DNA from: Curvibacter lanceolatus ATCC 14669
Lineage (GTDB): Bacteria; Pseudomonadota; Gammaproteobacteria; Burkholderiales; Burkholderiaceae_C
Length of the DNA: 64,000 bases
Direction of reading: 5' to 3'
Assembly: GCF_000381265.1 (NCBI RefSeq)
Contig: NZ_KB906275.1
Span: 1 to 64,000 of the forward strand
Position 1 is the stretch's first letter. Every line of letters starts with the position of its first letter. Below the pieces are notes generated by a model, which did not search any database, was not told the DNA's origin, and was given only the letters and a program-made list of their open reading frames with translations. This document shows positions 25,720-36,400 of the stretch, piece by piece. A program made the position numbers and the translations under genes.

Positions 25720-26808
25720 ATGCAATACCCTCTGAAAAAACTGACTCTGGGAATCATTACCGGCACGGCTCTTGGTGGATTATGCAGCCCGTCCCAGGCG
25801 CAATCGCAGGCGCAAATATATGGCTTGCTGGACGTCAGCACGGGCAGCACGCAATTGGCAGGGGCCGCCAAGACGGCCGGTGTGTTCAACGGGTCCATGA
25901 CCACCTCGTTCTGGGGCATCAAGACCCAGGAGGACCTGGGCGGCGGCTGGGGCGCCCTCTCGCAGATGGAGTCGTTCATGCAGGTGAACAACGGCTCGGC
26001 GGGACGCAGCAGCGCAGACCCGTACTGGGCCCGCACCGCCTGGGTGGGGCTCTCCAACCCCTGGGGCGTGCTTCAGCTGGGGCGTGCCGTGACGCCGGGC
26101 TTTCTGATGGCCATCAAACTGAACCCCTTCGGTTCGGCGTCTGCCCTGGGGCCATTCATCATGCACACCTACCTGCCGAGCGCGACCCAGCCCTTCATGA
26201 CCAGTGAAGGCGCCAGCGATTCGGCCTGGTCCAACAGCGTGGCCTTCACGAGCACCGACATGAGCGGCTGGCGCTTCACCGTTCAAAGCGCCTTGGCCCA
26301 GGGCGGCACCACGGGCAAGCGCAACACGGCGGGCCTGAGCTATACCCAGGGTGCGTTCTACGGCGGGCTGGTTTACGAGAAGATGGACCAGATGAGCATG
26401 AACTGGGGCGCCCCCGTGGCCCCGCTGGCCACCGCGGCACGCCCCTTGATCACAGCCAGCAGCGTGCAGAACGTCCAGACCGGGGCCAGTTACGACCTGG
26501 GGCCGGCCAAGCTGTATGCCCAGAACCTGAAGTCACGCATCGATGCGGCCAGCGGGGCCGAAGCCCGCTTGAACACCTCGCAGCTCGGCACCTCCGTGGT
26601 TGCAGGCCCCGGGCGGGTTCTGTTCTCCGTGGCACACACCGCCCAGACACAAAGCGCCAAAGCCAGCCTGGCCCGCACCACGGTGTCGGTGGGCTATGAC
26701 CAGTGGCTGTCGAAACGCACCGACGTCTATGTGGCGCTGCTGCGTGACCGGGTCACGGGCATCAACCCCGGCACCTCGGTGCTGGTCGGCCTGCGGCACA
26801 CCTTCTGA
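25720..26808 (+). CDS. Gram-negative trimeric porin
   Basis: A 362-aa outer-membrane protein. The signal peptide of about 28 residues ends near SQAQSQA, and the mature start AQIYGLLDVSTG is typical of burkholderial porins. The KTQEDLGGGWGALSQMESF segment and the terminal aromatic residue of VLVGLRHTF, needed for outer-membrane assembly, are present. It probably forms the uptake channel for aromatic acids handled by the neighbouring genes; specificity cannot be read. It is divergent from the AraC gene and followed by its own terminator. Confidence 0.92.
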   Translation: MQYPLKKLTLGIITGTALGGLCSPSQAQSQAQIYGLLDVSTGSTQLAGAAKTAGVFNGSMTTSFWGIKTQEDLGGGWGALSQMESFMQVNNGSAGRSSADPYWARTAWVGLSNPWGVLQLGRAVTPGFLMAIKLNPFGSASALGPFIMHTYLPSATQPFMTSEGASDSAWSNSVAFTSTDMSGWRFTVQSALAQGGTTGKRNTAGLSYTQGAFYGGLVYEKMDQMSMNWGAPVAPLATAARPLITASSVQNVQTGASYDLGPAKLYAQNLKSRIDAASGAEARLNTSQLGTSVVAGPGRVLFSVAHTAQTQSAKASLARTTVSVGYDQWLSKRTDVYVALLRDRVTGINPGTSVLVGLRHTF

Positions 26809-26819
26809 ATCTCATGCAG

Positions 26820-26846
26820 CCGGCCCTTGCGGGCCGGGCGATTTTT
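26820..26846 (+). terminator. Rho-independent terminator after the porin
   Basis: A 7-bp GC stem (CCGGCCC / GGGCCGG) with loop TTGC is followed by GCGATTTTT. It begins 11 bp after the porin stop, so the esterase downstream is likely read from its own promoter or by read-through. Confidence 0.75.
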
Positions 26847-26884
26847 CCATCACACACCTCCACCACACACCACGCCTCTATTCC

Positions 26885-28252
26885 ATGTCGACTGTTGACC
26901 ATCCCATTGCCCACGCCCCCTGCGGTACCTTTGCAGGCCTGGCCCTGGAAGGTGTTCAGGCCTTCCGAGGCCTGCCTTACGCCCAAGCCCCGGTGGGCGC
27001 ACTGCGCTTTCAACCGCCCGCACCTCGGCCGGCCCCCGTGCCGACGGATGCCCCGCCCGCACAGGCCCGCGCAGCGGGCGCCGTCTCGCTGCAAGCGCCC
27101 TCCCGCCTCAGCCGGGTCATGGGGGACTCTCAGAGCCCGGCCTCCGAAGACTGTCTGCGCCTGAGCGTGTGGACCCCGGCGGCCGATGGCAAACGGCGCC
27201 CGGTGATGATCTGGCTGCATGGCGGCGCCTTCATGACGGGTGCAGGCGACCTGCCCTGGTACGACGGCGCCCGGCTGGCCCGCGAAGGCGACATCGTGGT
27301 GGTGGGTGTGAACTACCGCCTGGGCGCCCTGGGCTTTCTGTGCGGCCCCGGCGTCTCGCCCGGCAACCTGGGCCTGATGGACCAGGCCCTGGCGGTGTCG
27401 TGGGTGAAGGACAACATCGCGGCGTTTGGCGGCAACCCGGAACAGCTGACGCTGATGGGGCAATCGGCTGGCGGGCTCTCCATCGCACTGCTGTTGTGTG
27501 CCTGCCCCCAGTTGCCGATACAGCGCGCCATCATGATGAGTGCCCCCCTGGGCCTGGAGCTGGCCACGCCCGAGGATGCGGCCCCCATGGCCGCGGCCTA
27601 TGCGCGCTCGCTGGAGCCCTTCCGGCTGCAGTCGGCCTTGCTGCCCGGCCAGTTGATGGCGGCGCAGGGCGCTGCAGCCAAATTCTTCATCGAGAACCAG
27701 GCCAAGGCGGGCGACGTGGCGCCACCGTTTGTTCCGGTGGCCGATGGCGCCTTCCTGCCCACACCGGCCGGACTCCAGGCCGCGCTGGCGCAAGCAGCCA
27801 CCCGGGTCGACGTGATGATCGGCACCACACGCGATGAATCGACGGCGTTCTTTGAGCGCGGCCCATACGATGCCATGACCCAGAATGTGTTTGAAACGCC
27901 GTCACTGCAGTGGGCGCGCCAGGCGGCCGAAGCCGGGCGTGGGTCCTACGTCTACCGCTTTGACCACACGCCCGGTGGTGAAGCCTTGGGCGCCACGCAT
28001 TGCATCGAACTGCCGTTTGTGTTCGGCAACCGCGAGGCCTTTGCGACGGCACCGATGCTGGGGGGCTTGGATGAAGAGGCGTTCGAGCAGATCTCCCGCC
28101 CCATGCGGCAGGCCTTTCTGGGCTTCATCCGCGATGGGCGCCCCGCAGCCGAGACCCTGCCCGACTGGCCCGCGGTGCAAGCGGATCGGCCGATCCAGCG
28201 CCTGCACTTCGCCCCCCGCACAGCGTTGCAGCAGGTGGCCGGCACACCCTGA
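26885..28252 (+). CDS. Type B carboxylesterase
   Basis: The 455-aa product has the carboxylesterase/lipase B layout. There is SEDCLRLSVWTP (conserved EDCL near residue 88), oxyanion-hole HGG at 112-114, nucleophile S194 in MGQSAGG, an acid in the DESTAFFERG area, and a histidine in GATHCIELPFVFG. It hydrolyses esters, possibly aryl esters or amides that release the aromatic acid used here. The ATG follows the porin terminator by 38 bp. The aromatic-acid transporter gene starts 56 bp downstream, so these two are likely co-transcribed. Confidence 0.9.
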   Translation: MSTVDHPIAHAPCGTFAGLALEGVQAFRGLPYAQAPVGALRFQPPAPRPAPVPTDAPPAQARAAGAVSLQAPSRLSRVMGDSQSPASEDCLRLSVWTPAADGKRRPVMIWLHGGAFMTGAGDLPWYDGARLAREGDIVVVGVNYRLGALGFLCGPGVSPGNLGLMDQALAVSWVKDNIAAFGGNPEQLTLMGQSAGGLSIALLLCACPQLPIQRAIMMSAPLGLELATPEDAAPMAAAYARSLEPFRLQSALLPGQLMAAQGAAAKFFIENQAKAGDVAPPFVPVADGAFLPTPAGLQAALAQAATRVDVMIGTTRDESTAFFERGPYDAMTQNVFETPSLQWARQAAEAGRGSYVYRFDHTPGGEALGATHCIELPFVFGNREAFATAPMLGGLDEEAFEQISRPMRQAFLGFIRDGRPAAETLPDWPAVQADRPIQRLHFAPRTALQQVAGTP

Positions 28253-28308
28253 CCACCGCACCGGCCCGCCCTGACCTCTGACCCCCATCCCCTTCTGCGG
28301 AGTACCCC

Positions 28309-29517
28309 ATGCGCAAGATCAGCTTGCTAGCGTTCCTGACCATTCTGGTCGATGGCTTCGACACGACCTCCATCGGCTTTGTCGTCCCGACCCTGGCGGC
28401 CCAATGGCAGCTTCCGCTGTCGGCCTTCACCCCGGTCTTCGTGGCCACCAGCCTGGGCGCGGCCCTGGGCTATGCCCTCAGCGGTCGACTGGCGGTGAGC
28501 CTGCAGCGCCGCGACATCGTGCTCGGTTCGGTGTTTCTGTTTGCGCTGGGCTCTTGCCTGGGCGCGCTGGCCGGGTCGGTGCCCGTTCTGGCCGCCATCC
28601 GCCTGCTGTCCGGGATCGGCCTGGGCGCGGCCATCCCGGCGGTCGTGTCGCTGGCCGTGGAGGGCACCGCGCCGGAGCGCAGAGAATCCGTGACGGTGGG
28701 TGTGACGTCCGGCCTGTCCCTGGGCGCCGCGCTGGGGGGCGTCATCGGCGGCAAGCTGATCCTGAGCTGGGGTTGGGGCTCGGTGTTCCTGCTGGGCGGC
28801 ATCGCCCCCTTGCTGCTGCTGCCAGCACTCTGGGCGCACCTGCCCGCCGATGCACCGGCGCCGGCCGGCATGGCGAACACAGGCTCTGCGGGGCACCCTC
28901 ACGCCGCGCGGGTCAGCGCCCTGTTCGGTGCGGGCCTGGCACCCCAGACGATGCTGCTGTGGGCGTTTTCGTTTTTGATTTTCACGGCCGTCTATGCCTT
29001 GACCTTCTGGGTTCCGTCCATGCTCCATCGCTTGGGCTTTGACACCTCTGGCGTGGCCTTCGGCTCGGCGGCCATGGGCATCGGTGGCGTGGTGGCCGCA
29101 CTGGCGTTGATCCCGCTGAGCTATCGCTTCCATGTGCGCAAGATCCTGCTGGCCTGCTCGCTGCTGGGCGCCGTCGCCTTGGTGCTGGGCTGGTCTCTGG
29201 CCGCAACGCCAGGCCTGCTTCTGGCGCTGATCGTGGTGGTGGGTGCCTGCCTGATTGCGGGCACCATCGGGCAGGTTGCGCTGGCGGTGAGCCTGTACCC
29301 CCCGGCCCTGCGCACGGCAGGGATTGGCTGGAGCGCCGCCATCGGCCGCCTGGGATCGGTTCTGGGCCCGGGCCTGATGGGCGCCTTTGTGGCCAGCGAA
29401 CTGCCCGCCCCGCAGTGGTTGCTGCTGCCGGTGGCCCCGATTCTGCTGGCCGCCGTGGCCCTCTGGGTGGCACAAAGAATGACCTCCCGCAAGCCGGTCG
29501 GTCTTGGCAGGGCCTGA
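28309..29517 (+). CDS. MFS aromatic acid:H+ symporter (AAHS family, BenK/PcaK-like)
   Basis: A 402-aa permease with 12 predicted membrane segments and no signal peptide. The AAHS hallmark DGFD sits in the first helix (residues 15-18), and [11 protein letters not shown] in loop 2-3 is a variant of the MFS motif. PcaK and BenK import 4-hydroxybenzoate or benzoate with protons; next to antABC and catBCA an anthranilate or benzoate role is likely. GCGGAG precedes the ATG. The chemoreceptor gene lies 80 bp downstream. Confidence 0.88.
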   Translation: MRKISLLAFLTILVDGFDTTSIGFVVPTLAAQWQLPLSAFTPVFVATSLGAALGYALSGRLAVSLQRRDIVLGSVFLFALGSCLGALAGSVPVLAAIRLLSGIGLGAAIPAVVSLAVEGTAPERRESVTVGVTSGLSLGAALGGVIGGKLILSWGWGSVFLLGGIAPLLLLPALWAHLPADAPAPAGMANTGSAGHPHAARVSALFGAGLAPQTMLLWAFSFLIFTAVYALTFWVPSMLHRLGFDTSGVAFGSAAMGIGGVVAALALIPLSYRFHVRKILLACSLLGAVALVLGWSLAATPGLLLALIVVVGACLIAGTIGQVALAVSLYPPALRTAGIGWSAAIGRLGSVLGPGLMGAFVASELPAPQWLLLPVAPILLAAVALWVAQRMTSRKPVGLGRA

Positions 29518-29597
29518 GTGAAACGACAGCCCCCTATCGCCCTATCGCCCCCTCACCATGGCCGCCTTGCCATTCATTCACGCCCAAAGGTGCTGAC

Positions 29598-30785
29598 ATG
29601 AGCCTCACCATCCGAGCCAAGATCGTGCTCACCTTCGGGCTGTTGATCGTGACGCAGCTCGCCGGGCTGCTGGCGGACCTGCTGGCGAACACCACGACCG
29701 CTTCCACCAACGGGGCGTTCGTGGGCACCTTCAACCGCGCCCAGCAAGGGGTCTCGATCCTGATCTGTCTGGTGGCGGGCCACCACTTCTACCAGGTCAT
29801 CTGCGGCGGCCTGAACCGGCAGGGCCTCAAGTTCAAGGCCCTGACCGAGTCGCTGGATCTCAGCATGCGCGCCAACAGCCCGCGGCCGGATGAGTTTGGC
29901 ACCTCGGCCAAAGCCTTCGACCGGCTTCTGGACAGCCTGGAACAAGCCCTGGCGAACATCCGGACGGCCACCGAATGGGTGAGCCTTGCGACACAGGAGA
30001 TCTCGGCCGGCAACCTGGACCTCTCTGCTCGCACAGAGCAGCAGGCCGCGGCCCTGGAGCAGACCTCGGCCAGCATGAGCCAGGTCGCCGAGGCCGTGAA
30101 AACGAATGCCGCTCGAGCCCAGGAGGTTTGTGGCTTGGCTGAGGCGTCCCGGCTCATCACGCAACAGGGCTGGACGGCCGCCCACCAGATGAGGAACACG
30201 CTGGACAGCCTGAGTGGCAATTCAGAGAAGATCACGGAGATCACCAGCGTGATCGAAGGCATCGCCTTCCAGACCAACATCCTGGCCTTGAACGCGGCCG
30301 TCGAAGCCGCCCGCGCCGGAGAGCAGGGGCGGGGCTTCGCGGTGGTGGCGGCAGAGGTGCGCAACCTGGCCCAGCGCTCTGCCAGCGCAGCCCAGGACAT
30401 CAAGAACGTCATCGCCTCGTCGGTGTCCGATATCCGGGACGGGGCGCAACAGGCGCAACAGGTCCAGACCCTGGTTGAGAAGATCCAGGCCTCTGTGAAA
30501 CAGGTGACCGAACTCACGGCAAGCATCGCCAGCTCATCGTCCGAACAAAGCCTGAACATCGACCAGATCCATGAAGCGATCCGGTTGATGGACCAGAGCA
30601 CGCAGCAGAACTCGGCCTTTGTGGAGGAGATCGCCGCAGCCGCCAGCTCCCTGGACGAGCAATCGAAAAGTCTGTTGCACACCGTGGGCATCTTCAAGCT
30701 GAGCGCCACCGTGCCGACACCTGGGGGCCCGGCCACCAGCCCACCGGGATCTTTGAGGCAGCTTCAAAGCGTCGTGGCCGCCTGA
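29598..30785 (+). CDS. Methyl-accepting chemotaxis protein without a periplasmic sensor domain
   Basis: The 395-aa receptor has two close hydrophobic segments (about residues 10-30 and 48-65) with only a short loop between them. A helical linker and the MA signalling hairpin follow, with tip [20 protein letters not shown] and [14 protein letters not shown]. Classical receptors have about 150 periplasmic residues, so this one cannot bind ligand in the usual way. It might sense membrane state, carrier activity or cytoplasmic signals. Its place after an aromatic-acid carrier recalls receptor/transporter pairings, but that is inference. The C-terminus is proline/glycine-rich and lacks a NWETF-type pentapeptide. 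Confidence 0.9.
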   Translation: MSLTIRAKIVLTFGLLIVTQLAGLLADLLANTTTASTNGAFVGTFNRAQQGVSILICLVAGHHFYQVICGGLNRQGLKFKALTESLDLSMRANSPRPDEFGTSAKAFDRLLDSLEQALANIRTATEWVSLATQEISAGNLDLSARTEQQAAALEQTSASMSQVAEAVKTNAARAQEVCGLAEASRLITQQGWTAAHQMRNTLDSLSGNSEKITEITSVIEGIAFQTNILALNAAVEAARAGEQGRGFAVVAAEVRNLAQRSASAAQDIKNVIASSVSDIRDGAQQAQQVQTLVEKIQASVKQVTELTASIASSSSEQSLNIDQIHEAIRLMDQSTQQNSAFVEEIAAAASSLDEQSKSLLHTVGIFKLSATVPTPGGPATSPPGSLRQLQSVVAA

Positions 30786-31284
30786 ATGGCGGTGCCGGTT
30801 CAGCCAAAGAAAGTCCGTGACAGATCCTCATGGACCTTGAACACCCCTGGAACGCACACCTGCGACACCGCTCAGGCGGCTGCGACGCAACTGTCAACAC
30901 CATCGCGGTGATGAACCTGCAGGGGAGCAATGGCCTGGCGTTTCGAGTGGCGACCGGACAGGGCACCTTTGGGCTGTGCTGAGTGCCTGAGGCCAGCAAG
31001 ACGGCGGCTTGGCAGGGCGCGCACCTCGGCGATTTCAGGCCGAATGGCCCCAATCCAGTGCGTTTTCGTCTTTTTCCATCCACAAACCCTGTCGAAAATC
31101 AGGGAATGAAAAAAAAAGAGCGGTGCGACCCCTGATTGATGGTTTTTTGGACCCGTATGCGCGTTTAATCGGTTGGCGCGGATTTTTTATCCAAGCAATT
31201 TGCGGTGAATGGCCAGGTTTTCGTCTGATGTGTGCGTTTTTCGGGACTCCATCGCTTTGTCAATGTGTTTTTTAGGAGTCCCAA
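30786..31284. other. Intergenic region and leader of the RRM gene
   Basis: No gene is supported. From about 31080 the sequence turns AT-rich with several T runs (31143-31149, 31182-31187), typical of the long untranslated leader of cold-inducible RNA-binding protein genes. AGGAGT just before 31285 is a strong ribosome site. I could not fix a promoter. Confidence 0.45.
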
Positions 31285-31692
31285 ATGGGCAACAAACTGT
31301 ATGTCGGCAACCTGCCTTATCAGGTTCGTGACAACGATCTGGAACAAGCTTTCAGCGAATTCGGCACTGTCACCAGCGCCAAGGTCATGATGGAACGTGA
31401 CACCGGTCGCTCCAAGGGTTTCGGCTTTGTCGAAATGGGCAGCGACGCTGAAGCGCAAGCCGCCATCAACGGCATGAACGAACAATCCCTGGGTGGCCGC
31501 AGCATCACTGTGAACGAAGCCCGCCCGATGGAACCCCGCCCGCCCCGTAGCGGTGGCTTTGGCGGCGGTGGTGGTGGCGGCGGCTACGGCGGTGGCCGCA
31601 GCGGTGGCGGCGGCGGCTACGGTGGTGGCGGCGGCGGCGGTTACGGCGGTGGCCGTAGCGGCGGCGGCTACGGCGGCGGCAACAGCTACTGA
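31285..31692 (+). CDS. Glycine-rich RRM RNA-binding protein
   Basis: The 135-aa product has one RNA recognition motif (residues 3-80) with RNP2 LYVGNL (5-10) and RNP1 KGFGFVEM (44-51). A tail of about 50 residues follows, made almost only of glycine with tyrosine and RS steps. Such small proteins are common in Burkholderiales and cyanobacteria, bind single-stranded RNA, and are often cold-induced. It stands alone with a strong ribosome site and its own terminator. Codon use and composition are compatible with high expression. Confidence 0.92.
   Translation: MGNKLYVGNLPYQVRDNDLEQAFSEFGTVTSAKVMMERDTGRSKGFGFVEMGSDAEAQAAINGMNEQSLGGRSITVNEARPMEPRPPRSGGFGGGGGGGGYGGGRSGGGGGYGGGGGGGYGGGRSGGGYGGGNSY
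31552..31690 (+). repeat. Glycine-codon repeat in the RRM gene
   Basis: GGC/GGT runs interrupted by TAC and CGC-AGC units form imperfect copies of GGYGGGRSGGGGGYGGG. Length change here in multiples of three would alter the low-complexity tail without a frameshift. Confidence 0.7.
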
Positions 31693-31726
31693 TTCTCAAC
31701 AGGCCTCTGGCCTGTGAATTGAAAAG

Positions 31727-31752
31727 ATACCCCTCTTGCAGGGGTATTTTTT
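31727..31752 (+). terminator. Rho-independent terminator after the RRM gene
   Basis: Arms ATACCCCT and AGGGGTAT enclose a 5-nt loop and are followed by a T run. It begins 34 bp after the stop codon. Confidence 0.85.
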
Positions 31753-31849
31753 CGTCTGTACGGTGTCAGATGGGCTGCGTTCGGGGCGCCCCAACTCGGC
31801 ACGGGCAATTCAGCAATCCGAAACCGCACCCCCTATCAGGCTCGGCGCC

Positions 31850-32611
31850 TCAGGCTGACGCCGGAGCGCGCCGCCCCAGCCCGGCGCCAACCTCAAGTTC
31901 TGAAAACCAGTTGATAAAACGCTGTACATCCGCGCCCTGGTAGATTGAACCGTGCTGCGGGCAGAGCATGTCCAGGCCCAGCGCGCTAGCGCGATCGCAC
32001 CAGTCAAGCACAGCCTCGCGCGAGCCCATCCAACGCTGGTGGAAGCCACGCGCATAGCGGCAGTGCCGATCGAAGTCGTGCACAAACAGGGTGTCTTCCT
32101 CCGGGGGCAACATGGCAGCACCGACGTCACCCGTGAACAGGATGCGGGCCACCGGATCGTGCAGATGAAAATTCCCCGACGAGTGTAGGTAGTGCGCCGG
32201 CATTGCCTGCAGCGTGAGGGTACCCACCTGCAGCGTTTGGCCCTCGTCTGGCAGGCAGATAAAAGTATCCGCATTGCCGCCATAGTGCGGCAAGAAGGTA
32301 TGCCAGATCTTCGAGGCATAGCACTTGAGCGCCGGGTTGAACTCCAGCCACAACGCCAGCGAGCTGACCACGTCGGGATCCTGGTGCGAAGAGAAGATCC
32401 AGCGCAAAGTGCTGGCGTCGGCGCCATTGGCCAGCGCGGCGAACACGGCCGGGAAGATCTCCATACCACCCGGGTCGGTCAGTAAGGACTCGCGCCCATG
32501 GCTAACCAAATATTCATTGGTGTCGATCAGGGCCGAAGCGCGTTCCGGATCTCGCGCGATCACCGCCCAGCGGTGCGGGCCTTGCTCGAAAAGGGTTTCC
32601 ATTCGCTTCAT
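31850..32611 (-). CDS. ODP-type diiron metallo-beta-lactamase-fold protein
   Basis: From the ATG that overlaps the upstream gene by 4 nt, the product is 253 aa, with GGAGAA as ribosome site. Metal-ligand motifs are SSHQDPD (H76, D78, D80), H140 in MPAHYLHSSG, D162 in LFTGDVG and H220 in CPQHG. The HxDxD form and the PAHYLHSSGNF segment mark the oxygen-binding diiron (ODP) group related to flavodiiron proteins but without flavodoxin. In Treponema denticola an ODP protein acts as an oxygen sensor for the chemotaxis kinase. Here it sits with a helical partner close to a chemotaxis operon, so sensing rather than hydrolysis is likely. Substrate hydrolysis cannot be excluded. Confidence 0.82.
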   Translation of the reverse strand: MKRMETLFEQGPHRWAVIARDPERASALIDTNEYLVSHGRESLLTDPGGMEIFPAVFAALANGADASTLRWIFSSHQDPDVVSSLALWLEFNPALKCYASKIWHTFLPHYGGNADTFICLPDEGQTLQVGTLTLQAMPAHYLHSSGNFHLHDPVARILFTGDVGAAMLPPEEDTLFVHDFDRHCRYARGFHQRWMGSREAVLDWCDRASALGLDMLCPQHGSIYQGADVQRFINWFSELEVGAGLGRRAPASA

Positions 32612-33270
32612 GACGCAAGTTTCTCCAGAGATGTTTTCATGCCGACCAGCACTTCGATGATGCCGGCGACGGCCTGGCCCAGATCGATCGCCACCTGGGT
32701 CAATTGGGGAGCCATGTCTTCTGCATGGGCCGCTTCGATGAGGGCACAGCGCGCCAGATTGCGCCCGGCATCGCACAAGCGCAGCGCCTGAACCATCGCA
32801 TGGTTCAGGCGCTGGCGTTGTCGGCTCTGGCGCTCGCAGGCCAGGACGACGTCGCGGTTCATAACGCTCACGAGCGCCATCAGCCGGGCATCAGGCCGCT
32901 CCAGACCAGCCGCGGCCTGGCGCAGCTGGCCTTCCAGGCGCCCACGCTGGCACAGCCGCCCTACCTCGTCGCTCAACTCAGCCACGGCTGCGGCCACACG
33001 CACCATCAGGCTGGCCAATTCGGTAGAGAACACCCGCATCTGTGCGGCCGCGGTGCGAAAGCCGCGCGCCTTGCGACGGGCCCTGTGCGCGCTCAGCATG
33101 GCGTTGAGTGCCGCCAGATCGACCGCGGCAGCGCCTTCGGCCACGCGCTGAGTGCACAAGCCGAGTTGCACCACAGCCTCGAGCCGGCGCTGACTGTCCG
33201 CCAACGGCGCGACAGGGGCCTGGGCAGCCCTGGCCGAGCCGGGCCGGGGGACGGCAGAAGAATCAAACAT
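32608..33270 (-). CDS. All-helical receptor-like protein coupled to the ODP gene
   Basis: I know no named family for this 220-aa protein. It is predicted almost wholly helical and soluble, with no signal peptide or membrane segment. Near residues 170-185 the sequence NLARCALIEAAHAED resembles the tip of chemoreceptor hairpins ([16 protein letters not shown]), suggesting a degenerate MCP-like signalling helix. It overlaps the ODP start by 4 nt, so the two proteins are made together and probably interact. It is divergent from the large sensor kinase gene, sharing a 170-bp promoter region. Function is inferred only. Confidence 0.7.
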   Translation of the reverse strand: MFDSSAVPRPGSARAAQAPVAPLADSQRRLEAVVQLGLCTQRVAEGAAAVDLAALNAMLSAHRARRKARGFRTAAAQMRVFSTELASLMVRVAAAVAELSDEVGRLCQRGRLEGQLRQAAAGLERPDARLMALVSVMNRDVVLACERQSRQRQRLNHAMVQALRLCDAGRNLARCALIEAAHAEDMAPQLTQVAIDLGQAVAGIIEVLVGMKTSLEKLAS

Positions 33271-33400
33271 GACCGAATCCTAGGGAAACCCGCTGGCGCA
33301 CGATATCGGTGCGGCACTGATTCGAGCCTCAGCGCGCTCTGATCCCGACTCAGGAAAGCCTGAGCATGGGGTCGCTCAGTCGCTCTGCTGGGCGACATAA

Positions 33401-33428
33401 TTGACACTTTTGCTAACAAATAGATAAG
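33401..33428 (+). promoter_or_regulatory. Possible sigma-70 promoter for the NarX-like kinase
   Basis: TTGACA at 33401 matches the -35 consensus exactly and GATAAG at 33423 is a 4/6 match to -10 with a 16-bp spacer. The GTG start at 33441 would then leave a very short leader, so translation might begin at the ATG at 33459 instead. Confidence 0.35.
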
Positions 33429-33440
33429 CGAGTAGCGCGA

Positions 33441-36400
33441 GTGTTCGACCTGCGAAAGATGTCCCTGCTGGGCCGACTCGGTCACATCGGGGCCTGGGCC
33501 GCGTTGCTCTGGATCGTGGTGCTGATGCTGCTCCAGTTCAGCACGTCGCTGCGCGCTCTGTGGCCCGCGCTGGCTGCGCCCGAACTGAATCCGGTGTCAT
33601 TGCTGGCGCTCGGCCTGCCACCATTGGCCCAGGTCTTGCGCCCTCATGCGCAGCGCCTTGCTGCCCTGGCGATCCAGGCCGGCCTGGGCCTGGTCGGGCT
33701 GATGCTGCTGGAATGGGGCATGCGGCTCGACAGCGCCGTCTTGCTCTCCAACAGCGTGGTCGATGGGGTATCAATGGCCGGTCGTTATGCACTGGCCGGC
33801 TGGTTGCTGCTCAGCGGCCTGGCCACCTGGGCTTTGCAGCGCCCGGGCCACACCCGTCTGACCGTGGCGCTGTCTTTGCTAGCCCTGCTCAGTATGGGCG
33901 ACAGTGCTCTGGCCGTTTTCACGATCACCTGCTGGCTGGTCTTCGGAGACGTCCCCGGGGCCTCGCTGCTGTTCAGCCTGCCGGTGCTGCTGGCGCTGCT
34001 GTGGTTCGGTCTGGCGCTGGTGATGATCGCTTTGGGCGAAATTGACCGCCAGGGCCGGTCGGCGCCCGACCAGGGCTACCGCTGGGTGTTCGCACGCAAT
34101 TTAGGCCTGTTGCTGACCACCAGCGTGCTGGCCGGCCTAGCCGCCGCGGCGGTGGTGTCGGCGCAGTCGGCCGACCTGCTGACAGAGGGCCTGCGTGCCC
34201 GGGCCGAACGCCAGGCACGGGTGCTGGAGCGCCACGTGGGGAGAGCCGCGGCCCTGGTTGCGGGGGCTTACCAGCAAGCCTGGGCACAACCGGCTGCCGC
34301 CACCACAGCAGGCTGGGATCGGGACGGTTTTCTGCGCACGCTACAGAGCCAGGGCGAGCACATCGAACTGGCAGCAGACGCTCGTGAGGCAGCCCGTCGA
34401 CACTGGGTCGCCGCAGCGCCGGTTCTGCGCACGGCGGAACTGACGGCCAGCGTGCTGGCCGATGGCCGGGTACGCATCGAGCTGCCCGCAAAGGGGCGCC
34501 GAAGTAGTCTACAAGTGCAGCTGAAACTGTGGTCAGAAACGGGCAAAAGCCGAACTGAGAGCGATCGACAACTGCGGCAGCCCTTGCTGATCTGCCAAGC
34601 TGGTGAACAAGACCTTCTTTTGTGCTCGGAGTTCGATCCGGGCAGCGATGGTGCACCGGCTACCGCCGAACGATTCAGCGTAGCAGCGCCAGGCTGGCGT
34701 GAGCAGGGACACCGCCTGGTCGAATTGTCGAGTGAGGGTCAGCGCCTGGGCCTGGGGGCGCAGGCGCCGATCGGTGACGAAGGCAGCTACCTGATGCTGC
34801 GTGTCGGCGCCGCGAGCCTGTTCCGCTCGGTGGGTGGGCCCATGTTGCTGGCCATGCTGCTGCTCAGTGGCCTGGCATTGCTCGGAGCCGCATGGAGCTA
34901 CTGGCGCCAGTTGCCGCGGCTGCGCAAGCTCTACTTGTCCCATGCCCAGTCTCAGGCCACGCTGCACCACCTGCCGCTGGCCACGCTGGTGCTGGATGCC
35001 CAACAGCGCGTGATCCGAGTCAATCCGGCGGCCGAGCATTTGCTCGGGGCGCCGGCGTCGCATTGGCTGGGCCTGCCGGTGGCTGGATTGCTGCCCGACT
35101 GGCCACGCCGCATCGACCTCAGCCCCCTGGCAGACGGCACGTCACAAAGCCATAACCTGGATCTGCTGACGGCAGCCAGCACGCGTGTTCCGGTCGAGGT
35201 GCTGCTGGCAAGCTACACCTTGCTCGGGCGGCGCGGCATCTTGGTCATGCTGCGCGATCTTCGCGCTGAGCTGGACGCTGCGCGTACCATGAGGCGCTGG
35301 ACTCGCGTATTCGAGGACTCGGGCTGGGGCGTGGTGATCGGCTCGGTCGGCCCATGGCCGGTGCTGGAGCTGGTCAACCCTGCCTATGCCCGGATGCTGG
35401 GCTACCGACCCGAGGAACTGGTAGGCCAGCCGGTGCGCCAGCACGTGCCGGTATCGCATTGGGAGACGCTGACACAGCTGCGGCGCGATGCCGAGCTGGG
35501 AGGCAGTGTCCAGGGTGAAATGCGCCACCAGCGCCGTGACGGCAGCGAGATCCCGACCCTGGTGAGCATCTCGGCGGTGCGCGATGACTCGGGGGCACTG
35601 CTGCACTTCGTTGTCAGTGTGCAGGACATCAGCCCTCTCAAGAATGCAGAGCAGACCGCCACCCGCCACGCTTTGCACCTGCGCGCCGTGCTGGACGCGC
35701 TGCCGGTGGGCGTGTGGATCGGCGATCTGCACGGCCAGACAACACAGACCAACCCGGCCGCCCGCCAGTTGTGGCTAGGCGACTCGGCACAGCAGATGCC
35801 CGACTGGCGCGGTTCTGGAGCGCTGCCGATACAACACGACTCGCTGATGCGCCGCGCGGTCGTCCTCCGCGGCACCCTTGACAGCGGCCTGGTCGACTTC
35901 GATCGTGCACCCGGTGAACGGCGCAGTCTGCTGACCACCGCGAGCCCGATGTTCGACCCACAAGGCGAGGTGATCGGCGCCATCGCGATCGACGAGGATC
36001 TGAGCTCGCTGCGCCGCAGCGAGTTGGCAGCCCGCGCCGCACACGACCTTCTGGAGCGCATCCTGGACGCTGGCGTGGTCGGCGTGGCACTGTGTGATGC
36101 GGTTGGCAGGGTGCTCCGCCACAACCTGGCCTGGAACCTGTTGATCGGGCCAGACGCCGAGGCCGATGTGCTGCGCAGCTGCCTGGAGCCCGACGATGCG
36201 CTGTTGCAGAAGAACCTGATCGCGCGCGTGGCGCGCGGTGAACTGCCAACCTATGTGAGCGAACATCGCATGCACCGGGTGGGGGGCAGCCTGGGCTGGA
36301 CCTTGCTGATCGTGTGCCGACTGCCGGCGAACCTGGGCGAGGAAGACCGCGTGCTCGTGCAGGTGCTCGATGTTGATGAGCGGCGCCGCAATGCCGAAGA

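Noticed and set aside
31552-31690. CRISPR-like or mobile repeat in the RRM gene
   Set aside because: The repeats are glycine codons of a coding tail, without spacers or even period.
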